From contig PBHD01000012.1 of the NCBI GenBank assembly GCA_002719315.1, forward strand, positions 258,648-294,210: a DNA stretch of 35,563 nucleotides, given 5' to 3'. Of this stretch, positions 1 through 8,440 are shown in pieces (position 1 is the stretch's first letter; each line of letters opens with the position of its first letter). The stretch is from Flavobacteriaceae bacterium. GTDB taxonomy: Bacteria; Bacteroidota; Bacteroidia; Flavobacteriales; Flavobacteriaceae. The notes under the pieces were generated by a model. The model did no database searches. It saw only the letters and a program-made list of their open reading frames with translations, and had not been told where the DNA came from. Both the position numbers and the translations under genes were made by a program.

Positions 1-1
1 C

Positions 2-877
2 TCTATGATTGCTAAATGTTATTTAAATATGTCAAAATTAGATATAGCTGAAAAAACTGCATTGAATAATTTAAAAAAACACAAAAGCATTGGATTAGAG
101 CAAAAGATTGAAAACTTTAATATTTTAGAAACAATTTATACTAAAAAAGATAAAAAAAATGATTTGATTTCAATTAAAGACTCAATTATTAAAATAGCTT
201 CATTTCTTAGAGTTTCAAATGTATCTAAATCTATGTCTAAATTAGAAACTCAAATTCTTTTGAGTAAAAATCAAAATGAATTAACTCAAAATAAAATAAA
301 ATATAATACTTATTTATATATCCTTATAATTGGCTCAATAGTTTTGTTTTTCATTTTAATTACAATGAGAGTTAATTATAATTTTCAAAAAGAAAAGAAC
401 AATAGATTAATAATTGAACAAGAAATTATTTCAAAAGATTTAGAGAATAAAAATCTTCAATTAATAAGCTCTACAAATTTTATATCTCAAAGAAATGAAT
501 ATTTAAAATCCCTGAGAAATAAAATAAAAATTTTAGAAAAGAATAAAGGTTCTAATGAATCATCAGAATTTATCTCCAAAAACATTAAAAGAAATATTGA
601 CAATATTATAAATAGTGAGAAAACATTTGAAAGCTTTGAAAAACAGTTCACAAAAGTTTACCCAGAATTTTTTAAAAAACTTATAGAAAAACATGGAAAA
701 TTAACTTCTACAGATTTAAGACTTTGTGCCTACCTTAGAATGAATCAAAACTCGAGTGAAATAGCTCAAATTACTGGTGCCTCAATTAGAACAATTGAAA
801 GCCAAAGGTATAGGTTAAGAAAAAAACTCAATCTTAAACCTGAAAATGATATTCTTAATTACCTTATTACTTTATAA
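2..877 (+). CDS. TPR-type membrane-anchored LuxR-like transcriptional regulator (5' partial)
   Basis: The reading frame is open to the left edge, so the N-terminus, probably carrying more TPR repeats, is outside the window; the first in-window ATG at 5 is unlikely to be the true start. Residues 1-80 look like the end of a TPR-type helical array. One transmembrane helix lies at about 105-123, followed by a charged coiled-coil stretch (about 125-180). The C-terminal 65 residues form a LuxR/GerE-like helix-turn-helix (LTSTDLRLCAYLRMNQNSSE, then ASIRTIESQRYRLRKKL). The order TPR, single membrane helix, coiled coil and cytoplasmic HTH is typical of a large Bacteroidota regulator family whose signals are mostly unknown. 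No target can be assigned. Confidence 0.8.
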   Translation, partial: SMIAKCYLNMSKLDIAEKTALNNLKKHKSIGLEQKIENFNILETIYTKKDKKNDLISIKDSIIKIASFLRVSNVSKSMSKLETQILLSKNQNELTQNKIKYNTYLYILIIGSIVLFFILITMRVNYNFQKEKNNRLIIEQEIISKDLENKNLQLISSTNFISQRNEYLKSLRNKIKILEKNKGSNESSEFISKNIKRNIDNIINSEKTFESFEKQFTKVYPEFFKKLIEKHGKLTSTDLRLCAYLRMNQNSSEIAQITGASIRTIESQRYRLRKKLNLKPENDILNYLITL

Positions 878-1022
878 GCATCACTTAAAAAACACTGCAT
901 CCATTAAAAAAATTGAAGAATTCATATTTACAATAAATAATTAATAGAAATTTGCTTTTTTTAATAGAAACACAATAGACATTAAAACATTTCGTTATAA
1001 AAAAGCGTAATTTATTTAAGTG

Positions 1023-1796
1023 ATGAAAAAAATAAAAGGTTTAACTGCAGTAATTAACTTTAGAGTATTTATAGTAACTATAACTACTCTTGTAGCATTT
1101 TATCTTTGCTACACATATGAATTAAAGCTTTTTGTCGATTTTAATGTAATCAGTATTGCTATAGTCTTTCCTCTTGTTTTTACAATTACTGGAGCTTATC
1201 AAAAAAGACAAGATGCCTTAAGATTACTTTCTGATTATAGAGCTAATCTAGTGGGAATAAGTGATTATTTTAAAACTGTTTACAAAATGCCAGAAGAAAA
1301 TATTAAAAAATTTAATTCTCTTTTATCATCAGTTTCTCAATCTTTATATGAAATGCTTACCGATAAATCCCAAAAAACTTCTGTTGATGAAATCAGAAAT
1401 ATTATGAAAGAAATTCATGGTGTTATTTATGACAATATGAGTCGTTTCAATGAAAGAGAAAAAGACAGTTTAATCGGAACAAAAAGAGAAATTTCCAGAT
1501 GTATAGAAAACTTAAATGCATTAAACATTCATGGCACCCCCAGTTCTTTAAGATCATACTGTCTATTTTTTATCTATATTTTTCCTTTTATATATGTTCC
1601 AGCTTTATTTAATCATTCTTTTGTTGAAGTTACTCTAACAAACCAAGTAATTATCATGATTTTGTCGGTTTTAATAAGTTTTGTTCTAATGGCTTTGTAC
1701 AATATTCAGTTGTATATAGAGAATCCGTTTGATCAAGAGGGTTTAGATGATATTAAAACAGAAATATTTAAAATCGAAGACAAAGAAATTGCTTAA
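1023..1796 (+). CDS. Bestrophin-like four-helix membrane protein
   Basis: Two hydrophobic helices near the N-terminus (about residues 16-35 and 42-60) and two near the C-terminus (about 180-202 and 208-230) flank a polar helical middle. This layout and the closing motif ENPFDQEGLDDI recall bacterial bestrophin-type channels, but I cannot confirm the relation, so conserved membrane protein is the safe name. A GTG at 1020 directly precedes the ATG at 1023; I prefer the ATG. The 142-bp gap upstream shows no clear promoter. The gene converges on the CotH-type gene, with 13 bp between the stops and no strong terminator there. Confidence 0.6.
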   Translation: MKKIKGLTAVINFRVFIVTITTLVAFYLCYTYELKLFVDFNVISIAIVFPLVFTITGAYQKRQDALRLLSDYRANLVGISDYFKTVYKMPEENIKKFNSLLSSVSQSLYEMLTDKSQKTSVDEIRNIMKEIHGVIYDNMSRFNEREKDSLIGTKREISRCIENLNALNIHGTPSSLRSYCLFFIYIFPFIYVPALFNHSFVEVTLTNQVIIMILSVLISFVLMALYNIQLYIENPFDQEGLDDIKTEIFKIEDKEIA

Positions 1797-1809
1797 AACA
1801 AAAGGAATT

Positions 1810-3195
1810 TTAATTCGACTTTCTTACAAAACTTAGTTGAGAAAAAAGATAATCTACTGATCCTTTCCATTTTTCAAAAGACGTTGCATCTGAATGAGTT
1901 TCAGATTCTTCTATTATTGAACTCTCTATTTGATCTATCCATTCATTAACAATATCATTAACGAGATTTTCGTCAAAAGGACCATTTAAAAAATTTAATT
2001 TATTATTTAATAGTTCATCAGAAAAAAAAGTCCATCCTTTTGTTAATTTATCACAACTTGCTGACCATTGCTTAATATTCCAAGGACCAAATTCAAATGG
2101 CTCACAATTGTTTGTTATTTCACCAAAATTATCTGCTATTGGTGTAACTGGATTTGTAGAAAAAACAATATTTTCAAATGCATTGTCTAAATCCCATGGA
2201 ATTAAATGAAGTTTTTCAGTCGAGGGTTCTTCATACCAATAATAGTTATGATTAGAACAAAAATTATTTTCATCACAATACCAATGAAAAGGACCATCAT
2301 CATTTCTTATCAATCTATCAACTACAATTAATGAAATGATTTTGTCAACATCCATTCTGGAATTTATTACTTCTTTTAAAGTAATTTCATCCTTTGATTC
2401 TAATATTTGCTTAGCAAAAGATTTAATTATTTCAAAAGAAAAGTTTTCATCTTCATTTGTTCGTAAGGATTTCTCTAAAGATTGATCTGATTGAATATTT
2501 CCCTCAAAATCTACAGGCCAAATTTCCTTATATAAGTTTCCTGTCTTGTCTTGAAAATTATATTCAACAAATTGACTATCTATTTGTTCGGTTAAAGCAT
2601 AAACACCTGAAAATTCTCCATTAATATTTAACCTTGCATGTACAGACCTTGGAGCCATTACACCCATTTCCCTAAAAAGCCAATAACCTAACCTCTCATG
2701 AAACTTTGAATCATCTAAGTTTTGAGAATGAAATTGAAGCTTTTTTAAATTAAAAAATTTTTCATCCCTACCCTTCCAATTTATTTTAACTTTCATTGAA
2801 AGTTTCGTACATGTTTTATAACCAGAAGGATTTGAAAAATCTGGACCTGAGGTACATCCAACAAAGGCCCCAATTGATCCCTTATATCTTATACCAACCG
2901 GGCTAATAGTATCCTCCTCAAAAACCAACATTCCTTCAACATATTCCTCTGCAACTGGATCAGAATCAATTTCTGCTAAAGAAGGTTTTGGTAATATCAA
3001 ATCATAAGTTCTCAATTTTTTTTGATCAAAAATATAATCTGAATTATAATTCAAATATTTTTCAGATCCATTCGGAGTTATATTTAATACTTTATTATTT
3101 AATAAGTCTCCATTTAATTTTTTATTATTATCGATTGAATCTTGTGTGCAATTAAGTAATAAAATAAATAATAAAATAAAATGTTTTTTAATCAT
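1810..3195 (-). CDS. CotH-family protein kinase-like lipoprotein
   Basis: The middle of the protein matches the CotH family: GIRYKGSIGAF, a lysine-rich KINWKGRDEKFFNLKKLQFHS strand region, GVYALTEQID, VVDRLIRNDDGPFHWY and the metal-site segment LHLIPWDLDNAF. CotH proteins are atypical kinases first described in spore coats; marine Bacteroidota carry secreted versions of unknown target. The frame also has a TTG at 3213, but I chose the ATG at 3195, which gives MIKKHFILLFILLLNCTQ, and a -7 box at 3211-3218 overlaps the TTG. The residue before the candidate lipobox cysteine is Asn rather than Gly, Ala or Ser, so lipidation is uncertain. The region between signal and kinase domain is low in complexity. 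Confidence 0.8.
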   Translation of the reverse strand: MIKKHFILLFILLLNCTQDSIDNNKKLNGDLLNNKVLNITPNGSEKYLNYNSDYIFDQKKLRTYDLILPKPSLAEIDSDPVAEEYVEGMLVFEEDTISPVGIRYKGSIGAFVGCTSGPDFSNPSGYKTCTKLSMKVKINWKGRDEKFFNLKKLQFHSQNLDDSKFHERLGYWLFREMGVMAPRSVHARLNINGEFSGVYALTEQIDSQFVEYNFQDKTGNLYKEIWPVDFEGNIQSDQSLEKSLRTNEDENFSFEIIKSFAKQILESKDEITLKEVINSRMDVDKIISLIVVDRLIRNDDGPFHWYCDENNFCSNHNYYWYEEPSTEKLHLIPWDLDNAFENIVFSTNPVTPIADNFGEITNNCEPFEFGPWNIKQWSASCDKLTKGWTFFSDELLNNKLNFLNGPFDENLVNDIVNEWIDQIESSIIEESETHSDATSFEKWKGSVDYLFSQLSFVRKSN

Positions 3196-3210
3196 TTTGT
3201 TATAAAAAGA

Positions 3211-3218
3211 CAAAATTA
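3211..3218 (-). promoter_or_regulatory. Putative -7 promoter element (TAATTTTG) of the CotH-type gene
   Basis: CAAAATTA on the plus strand reads TAATTTTG on the minus strand, an exact match to the Bacteroidota TAnnTTTG box. It would start transcription near 3204, leaving a leader of about 9 nt before the ATG at 3195. No -33 element was recognised. Confidence 0.4.
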
Positions 3219-3289
3219 AAAATAACTCCCTCTTTATCTTAATTGTTAATATTATTTTTATTTAATTTTAATATATAATGATTGAAGAT

Positions 3290-3297
3290 TATATTTG
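3290..3297 (+). promoter_or_regulatory. Putative -7 promoter element (TATATTTG) of the Crp/Fnr gene
   Basis: An exact TAnnTTTG match 29 bp before the only usable start codon of the regulator gene. Transcription would begin near 3304, giving a leader of about 23 nt. No convincing -33 TTTG lies at the usual distance. Confidence 0.45.
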
Positions 3298-3326
3298 TTT
3301 TAAATTAAAACCATAAATCAAAAAAA

Positions 3327-3950
3327 TTGGAAATAATATCTACACTTAACCTAGAGATAGAACTAATTAAAGAAATTCATAAATCAAAATCTCTAACTGT
3401 AAATAAAAATTATAATATTCTTAAACCAGGGGATATCGCAAAATTTGTACCTATAGTGATTAATGGTTCTTTAAGAGTTTTTTATAAAAACAAAAATTTA
3501 AAAAAGGAGATTTTACTTTATAATGTTATTCAAAATCAAATTTGTTTTTCCTCCTATATCTCAGTTATAAAAAATAATACAAGTAAAGTTTTTATTGTTG
3601 CAGAAAAAAAATCAAAGTTAATTTTAATTTCTAAAAAATCCATTTTTAGTTGGCAAGAAAAATATAAATCTTGGAATGAGTTTATTATAAAAAATTATAT
3701 AAATCAGCATGAAATTCTCTTGGAAAGCATAAAAGATATTGGTTTGAATAAAATTGATACAAGATTAAAGAAATATTTAGTTCAAAAGACAAAAAATTCA
3801 TTTAATAAAACAATTTATTCAACACACGAATTTATTGCAAACGAACTAGGCACATCAAGGGTTGTAATTTCCAGAATATTAAAAAAGTTTGAGAAATCAG
3901 GTAAAGTTGAGTTATCAAGAGGATCTATAAAACTAAAAAATGTTTCCTGA
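3327..3950 (+). CDS. Crp/Fnr-family transcriptional regulator
   Basis: A 207-residue protein with an N-terminal cyclic-nucleotide-binding-like beta barrel (about 20-110; note GDIAKFVPIVINGSLRVFYK) and a C-terminal winged helix (about 148-205) with TRLKKYL, THEFIANELGTSRVVISRIL and a basic RGSIKL end. The barrel lacks an obvious cAMP phosphate cassette, as is usual for Bacteroidota Crp-like proteins, so its ligand is unknown. No Fnr-type cysteine cluster is present. The start is TTG: the nearest in-frame upstream stop is TAA at 3306-3308 and no ATG or GTG lies between. The stop is 2 bp from the stop of the convergent propeller gene. Confidence 0.85.
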   Translation: MEIISTLNLEIELIKEIHKSKSLTVNKNYNILKPGDIAKFVPIVINGSLRVFYKNKNLKKEILLYNVIQNQICFSSYISVIKNNTSKVFIVAEKKSKLILISKKSIFSWQEKYKSWNEFIIKNYINQHEILLESIKDIGLNKIDTRLKKYLVQKTKNSFNKTIYSTHEFIANELGTSRVVISRILKKFEKSGKVELSRGSIKLKNVS

Positions 3951-3952
3951 TT

Positions 3953-6900
3953 TTATTTTGAAAGAAACTTTTCATAAGAATCAATTGTAAAATCTTTAAT
4001 ATTTACTTTAGATTTTAACTTTTCAAAAGTCTTTTTAGCTTGTTCAAAACGTTTTTTAATTACCTCATAATTATTCAATTCAGAGTTAGATGGAACGTCC
4101 CAACTTTCTGCGACTTTGCTATATAAATCAGCCATTTTTTCTCTCAACTGAGATTCAACAGATCCAACATAATTGTCACCTTTTGTTATAACAAGAGTTT
4201 CTTTTAATTCTTGAAGAGATTTTAAAAATTTTGATTTTGGGGGTAGTTTAGAAATTATTAAGTCCAACTCATAAACCAAATATGCTAGTTCTTGAGTCAT
4301 ATCATATAATTTCATGGTAATTGCATGTTTTTTTTTCCTTTCAATTTTCGATAATCCTGTTATAGAATCATATATCAATTCAATTTTGTTTTCAAAAACA
4401 TCCCTCCCTTTCTTAATTATGACATTGTAAGTTCCTTCTATAACTCTTGGTGAAGTAAAACCTCCTCTGCTTAAGGTTTTACCCTTAGCTACTTTAGGTT
4501 GTTTTATTGTAAAACCCCAATCTACAATATTTATACCTTTAGATTTTCCTGGATTTAAGCTTGCGATAATTTTTCCTTCTGAATCTTTAATCTCCAAAGT
4601 CATTTTACCAAAAGTATGACGTTTTGGTAGTAAATATTTTATTTTTGCTGATGAAGAGCTACTTTCACCAACAAATCTTGTTTCTCCACCAAAACTTCCA
4701 ACAAAATTAGATTTATCAATCATAACGGTCTTTTTACTTTGAAAAAAATGCAACTTTTTATTTAAAGTAGTTAAATCTATTTCTCTCAGTGGAGATATAT
4801 CATCAATTATAATAACACCTCTTCCGTGAGTGCCCATAACCAAATCGTTTGTTCTCTTTTGAAGATCAATATAATGAACAGCAACTGGTGGCATATTATT
4901 ATTAAACCTAGTCCATTTACTTCCACCATCAACAGTAATATAAAGCCCAAATTCTGTTCCTAAAAAAAGTAAATTTGGGTTAACATAATCTTCTTGAATA
5001 TTTCTTACAAAACCTGTAACCTCGTTTTTATCTATAATATTTTTCCATGTTTTACCATAATCATCAGTTTTATATGCATAAGGAGTCATGTCTCCTGATG
5101 TATGTCCATCAAAAACTGCATAAGCAACACCGGGTTTGTGATAACTCGCCTCTATGTGATAAACCCAAGTATTTTTTGGTAAGTTTTTGTTTTTTGGGGT
5201 TACATCTCTCCATTTTTTTCCTCCATCTCTTGAAAGTTGGATATTACCATCATCTGTTCCAATCCATATTATTTTTGGATCAAGTGGGGATTCATCTATA
5301 GAAAAAATAGTTGTATGATTTTCGGCTCCAGAATTATCAGCTGATAAACCTCCTGAATCTTCTTGCATCTGTTTTCTTGGATCATTAGTTGTCAGGTCAG
5401 GAGAAATTATCTCCCAAGTATCTCCCATATCTTCTGACTTGTGAAGAAACTGACTTCCTATATAAAAACGATCAGGATAAAATGAACTAATTTCAATGGG
5501 AGTATTCCAGTTAAATCTTAACTTAGGATATCCTTTTTCTTGCAAAGGCTGAATAGTTTTAATAAGACTTTTATCAACATCAAACCTCCATACATTTTCT
5601 GCTCCCTGCATTTCAGAGTAAATAATATTCTTTTTAGGGTGTTTTAAAACCCTAAATCCGTCACCAGGACCAATCGATTTCCAATGTCTTGCTCTTACAC
5701 CTCCAATTGCAGAAGAAGGTCCATACCATGATCCATTATCTTGTAATCCTCCATATACATTATATGGCTCTTCATCATCAACACTAATATGATAAAATTG
5801 AGAAAGAGGAAGATTTTCAGTTATTTCACAAGTTACTCCTCCGTTCCAAGATCTGTATACTCCTCCATCTGTACCAAAATACATTCTATCAGAATCGAAA
5901 ATATCAAATAAAATATCATGAATATCTGCATGCATATTTCCCAAATTTTTAAAAGTTTTACCTCCATCTCTTGATATAGAACCATAAAGTCCAGCTTTAA
6001 CAACCACATCCGGATCCTTTGGATCAACAACTATTTTTGAAAAATAAAAAGGTCTAACAGTAATTTCAAAATCATTATTAAGCTGATTCCAGCTTTCTCC
6101 ATAGTCTTCACTTCTATATAAACCTTTTTCACTATCATTTTCAGCTTCAATAACAGTATAGAGAATATTTGTTTTAGATGGAGCAACAGAAATTGCTAAT
6201 CTTCCTAGATTACCTTTGGGAAAACCATTATGAATTTTTTTCCATGATTGTCCTCCATCGTCTGACTTATAAAGAGCACTATTCTCTCCACCAGATTCAA
6301 ATGACCATGCTGTTCTTCTGTGCTCCCACATAGAAGCATATAAAACTAAAGGATTTTCTGGGTCTATAGCTAGATCAGCACATCCAGTAGATTCATTTAC
6401 GTATAATATTTTATTCCATGAAACTCCTCCATCAATTGATTTATAAACTCCCCTCTCTTCACTATCAGACCATAATGCCCCTAATACTCCTACATATATT
6501 TCATTAGAATTATTTGGATTAATAATAATGTTGGATATTCTTTCAGATTTTTCAAACCCAATCTTTTCCCAATTATTTCCTCCGTCATCAGATTTGTATA
6601 ATCCGTCTCCTATAGAAACACTATTTCTTGTCCATGTTTCTCCAGTTCCCACATAAATTATTTTATCAGGATTATTAGGGTCCAAACTGACTGCTCCAAT
6701 GGATTGGGTATATTCATCAAAAATTGGATTAAAAGTAGTGCCAGCATCATTAGACTTCCAAACACCTCCTCCGGCAGTACCTGCATATATAATTCTTGGA
6801 TTTAATGGGTGATTTTCTAAATCATTAATTCTTCCACTCATTAAAGCTGGGCCAATATGTCTTGCTCGCATATCACCAAAAAGATATTTTAAATCAATCT

Positions 6901-6970
6901 TAGTCTTTTCTTGAGTAAATGAAAAATGAGAAAAAATAATTAATAATGATAAAATAAAATATTTATTCAT
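3953..6970 (-). CDS. Secreted Asp-box (BNR/sortilin-like) beta-propeller protein
   Basis: A signal peptide (MNKYFILSLLIIFSHFSFTQ) precedes a large propeller region (about 30-700). I count eleven Asp-box-like motifs of the type S-x-D-x-G-x-x-W/F, for example SNDAGTTF, SDDGGNNW, SIDGGVSW, SDDGGQSW, SEDYGESW, SRDGGKTF, SEDMGDTW, SRDGGKKW, TDDYGKTW and TVDGGSKW. A beta-sandwich resembling the FlgD Ig-like fold follows (about 770-870), then a helical C-terminal segment. Such proteins are often labelled glycosyl hydrolases, but I see no sialidase arginine triad, so a binding or scaffolding role is as likely. It lies 8 bp downstream of the LolA-like gene, probably in the same transcript. Confidence 0.85.
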   Translation of the reverse strand: MNKYFILSLLIIFSHFSFTQEKTKIDLKYLFGDMRARHIGPALMSGRINDLENHPLNPRIIYAGTAGGGVWKSNDAGTTFNPIFDEYTQSIGAVSLDPNNPDKIIYVGTGETWTRNSVSIGDGLYKSDDGGNNWEKIGFEKSERISNIIINPNNSNEIYVGVLGALWSDSEERGVYKSIDGGVSWNKILYVNESTGCADLAIDPENPLVLYASMWEHRRTAWSFESGGENSALYKSDDGGQSWKKIHNGFPKGNLGRLAISVAPSKTNILYTVIEAENDSEKGLYRSEDYGESWNQLNNDFEITVRPFYFSKIVVDPKDPDVVVKAGLYGSISRDGGKTFKNLGNMHADIHDILFDIFDSDRMYFGTDGGVYRSWNGGVTCEITENLPLSQFYHISVDDEEPYNVYGGLQDNGSWYGPSSAIGGVRARHWKSIGPGDGFRVLKHPKKNIIYSEMQGAENVWRFDVDKSLIKTIQPLQEKGYPKLRFNWNTPIEISSFYPDRFYIGSQFLHKSEDMGDTWEIISPDLTTNDPRKQMQEDSGGLSADNSGAENHTTIFSIDESPLDPKIIWIGTDDGNIQLSRDGGKKWRDVTPKNKNLPKNTWVYHIEASYHKPGVAYAVFDGHTSGDMTPYAYKTDDYGKTWKNIIDKNEVTGFVRNIQEDYVNPNLLFLGTEFGLYITVDGGSKWTRFNNNMPPVAVHYIDLQKRTNDLVMGTHGRGVIIIDDISPLREIDLTTLNKKLHFFQSKKTVMIDKSNFVGSFGGETRFVGESSSSSAKIKYLLPKRHTFGKMTLEIKDSEGKIIASLNPGKSKGINIVDWGFTIKQPKVAKGKTLSRGGFTSPRVIEGTYNVIIKKGRDVFENKIELIYDSITGLSKIERKKKHAITMKLYDMTQELAYLVYELDLIISKLPPKSKFLKSLQELKETLVITKGDNYVGSVESQLREKMADLYSKVAESWDVPSNSELNNYEVIKKRFEQAKKTFEKLKSKVNIKDFTIDSYEKFLSK

Positions 6971-6978
6971 TTTAAAAT

Positions 6979-7725
6979 TTAATTTTCTGGAAACTTAAAC
7001 TCATTTTCATCAATTATTGGATTCAATTCAATACTATCTATTATAAGTGGTAAAGAAGGTTGATCTTTTATCCCCTGAGTTTGAGAAAAAGGAAAATATA
7101 ATCCTTCAACTTCTTGATAATCAGACATAGTTATTTCCATAGTCATCCCTTTACTAGGACCTTGTGTAATCATAGTTTGAATTGCTATCGGAACATAATT
7201 TTCAGTATCAAAAAAATAAAATGTTATGTCATCCTCTTTTTTCCCATCAATTGTTTTAGGTTCTTTTGTTAATTTAATCTTAAAAGTTTCTGTTCCATCA
7301 AAAGTTTCATTTCCAATTAATTCAGCACTATATCCTTTACTTTTATAATCCATAAAAGAATCTGGAAAATCATTATTTTCTAATTTAAGATTATCAGTAG
7401 TTTCCTGATCGCTCTTTTCCGGTTTTTGACTCATCATGTTTATACCCCAACTTACTTCACCATCAAAAACCTGCGCCTTTATAGATTGCCCCTGAAAATT
7501 TATTATTTGCATTGACTTTCCTCCCTTCATTTGAATAAGCTCAATTGGAATCTCCATTCCTTGCTGATTCAATTTTGCTAACATTTTCACCCCTTTTAAT
7601 TCTTTCCATTTATCAATACCTCCTGTATTTTCGTAATAATTTTCAATTATCTCGTCCACTGATTGAGAATATGAGTTTAGAGCAAAAAATAATAATATAA
7701 TTAAGAATTGGATTGATTTTTTCAT
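6979..7725 (-). CDS. LolA-like periplasmic protein
   Basis: A signal peptide ending in SYSQS is followed by about 225 residues of beta-rich sequence. The opening DEIIENYYENTGGIDKWKEL and the pattern of strands (QGQSIKAQVFDGEVSWGINM, GNETFDGTETFKIKL, ITFYFFDTENYVPIAIQTMI) are typical of the large Bacteroidota family related to the lipoprotein carrier LolA. Members are exported and often paired with a secreted partner, here the propeller protein downstream. The cargo is unknown; a function as the housekeeping LolA itself is unlikely given the extra strands and the pairing. Confidence 0.75.
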   Translation of the reverse strand: MKKSIQFLIILLFFALNSYSQSVDEIIENYYENTGGIDKWKELKGVKMLAKLNQQGMEIPIELIQMKGGKSMQIINFQGQSIKAQVFDGEVSWGINMMSQKPEKSDQETTDNLKLENNDFPDSFMDYKSKGYSAELIGNETFDGTETFKIKLTKEPKTIDGKKEDDITFYFFDTENYVPIAIQTMITQGPSKGMTMEITMSDYQEVEGLYFPFSQTQGIKDQPSLPLIIDSIELNPIIDENEFKFPEN

Positions 7726-7830
7726 TTGATTTTTAGTTTGAAGTGCAATATAGAGAAATATGAATCTAAAGGCATGATAATTTCAAATTAATTATGATCA
7801 TGAAATCTTAGAAATTATCTATTGCTACAT

Positions 7831-8409
7831 TTAATCTCTAAAAAGTTTTTTTTTATAATTAATTGGAATTATGATTTCATTTCTTCTATTGAAGAACTTA
7901 TATGGACTATTGTAAACTAGAACCTTTTCTTTACCTATAATTTCTATATTTTTCTCATATAATTTAGACTTAATTTTTTTTATCATAACTTTTTCCTTAT
8001 TATAATTTGTATATCCTGAATAAGAAATTGCCGCATAAAATAAATTTTCAGATTCATAAACTTTAACATTAGAATTATTGGGTTTTGGAGCACTTTTGAA
8101 AGTAAATTCTCTTGGTAAGACAAATTCCATTGATGAATTTTTGTCTCCTCTTTCCATATGAACAGGAGTAGTCATTTCAATTTTTTTATTTGAATCATTC
8201 CCCCCAGAAATATACCTAAAAAGATAATTAAATCCTCTATTTAAATTTTGATCATCAATATATTTAACCATAATTGAAGATGGATAATATCTTATCTCAA
8301 TTTCATCTAAATTTGAAATTAATTCATATTCTTGTGTTTCATATTGAGACATAGAAATAATTGATATGAAAAATAAAACTAAAAAAAATTTATACTTATA
8401 ATTATTCAT
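7831..8409 (-). CDS. Exported SOUL-family heme-binding-like protein
   Basis: After an N-terminal hydrophobic signal (about residues 7-21) come SOUL/HBP23 family landmarks: YELISNLDEIEIRYYPSSIM, RGFNYLFRYISGGNDSNKKI, the signature IEMTTPVHME, FVLPREFTF, and the closing VYNSPYKFFNRRNEIIIPI. SOUL proteins bind tetrapyrroles in eukaryotes; bacterial members are poorly understood. The export signal would place it in the periplasm. It is divergent from the MlrC-type gene, with only 31 bp between the starts. Confidence 0.85.
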   Translation of the reverse strand: MNNYKYKFFLVLFFISIISMSQYETQEYELISNLDEIEIRYYPSSIMVKYIDDQNLNRGFNYLFRYISGGNDSNKKIEMTTPVHMERGDKNSSMEFVLPREFTFKSAPKPNNSNVKVYESENLFYAAISYSGYTNYNKEKVMIKKIKSKLYEKNIEIIGKEKVLVYNSPYKFFNRRNEIIIPINYKKKLFRD

Positions 8410-8416
8410 TAATATT

Positions 8417-8424
8417 TAAATTTG
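8417..8424 (+). promoter_or_regulatory. Putative -7 promoter element (TAAATTTG) of the MlrC-type operon
   Basis: An exact TAnnTTTG match 16 bp upstream of the ATG at 8441, giving a predicted transcription start near 8431 and a very short leader. It would drive the three-gene plus-strand operon. Confidence 0.4.
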
Positions 8425-8440
8425 AAAAATTTTTAAACTT

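Noticed and set aside
5047-6030. Short open frames within the Asp-box propeller gene on both strands
   Set aside because: They lie in other frames of a strongly supported 1005-residue protein and have no signal, domain or start context of their own.
7773-7802. Imperfect inverted repeat CATGATAATT...AATTATGATCATG between the SOUL and LolA-like genes
   Set aside because: It has a 3-nt bulge and no T-tract, and such AT-rich pairings are common here.
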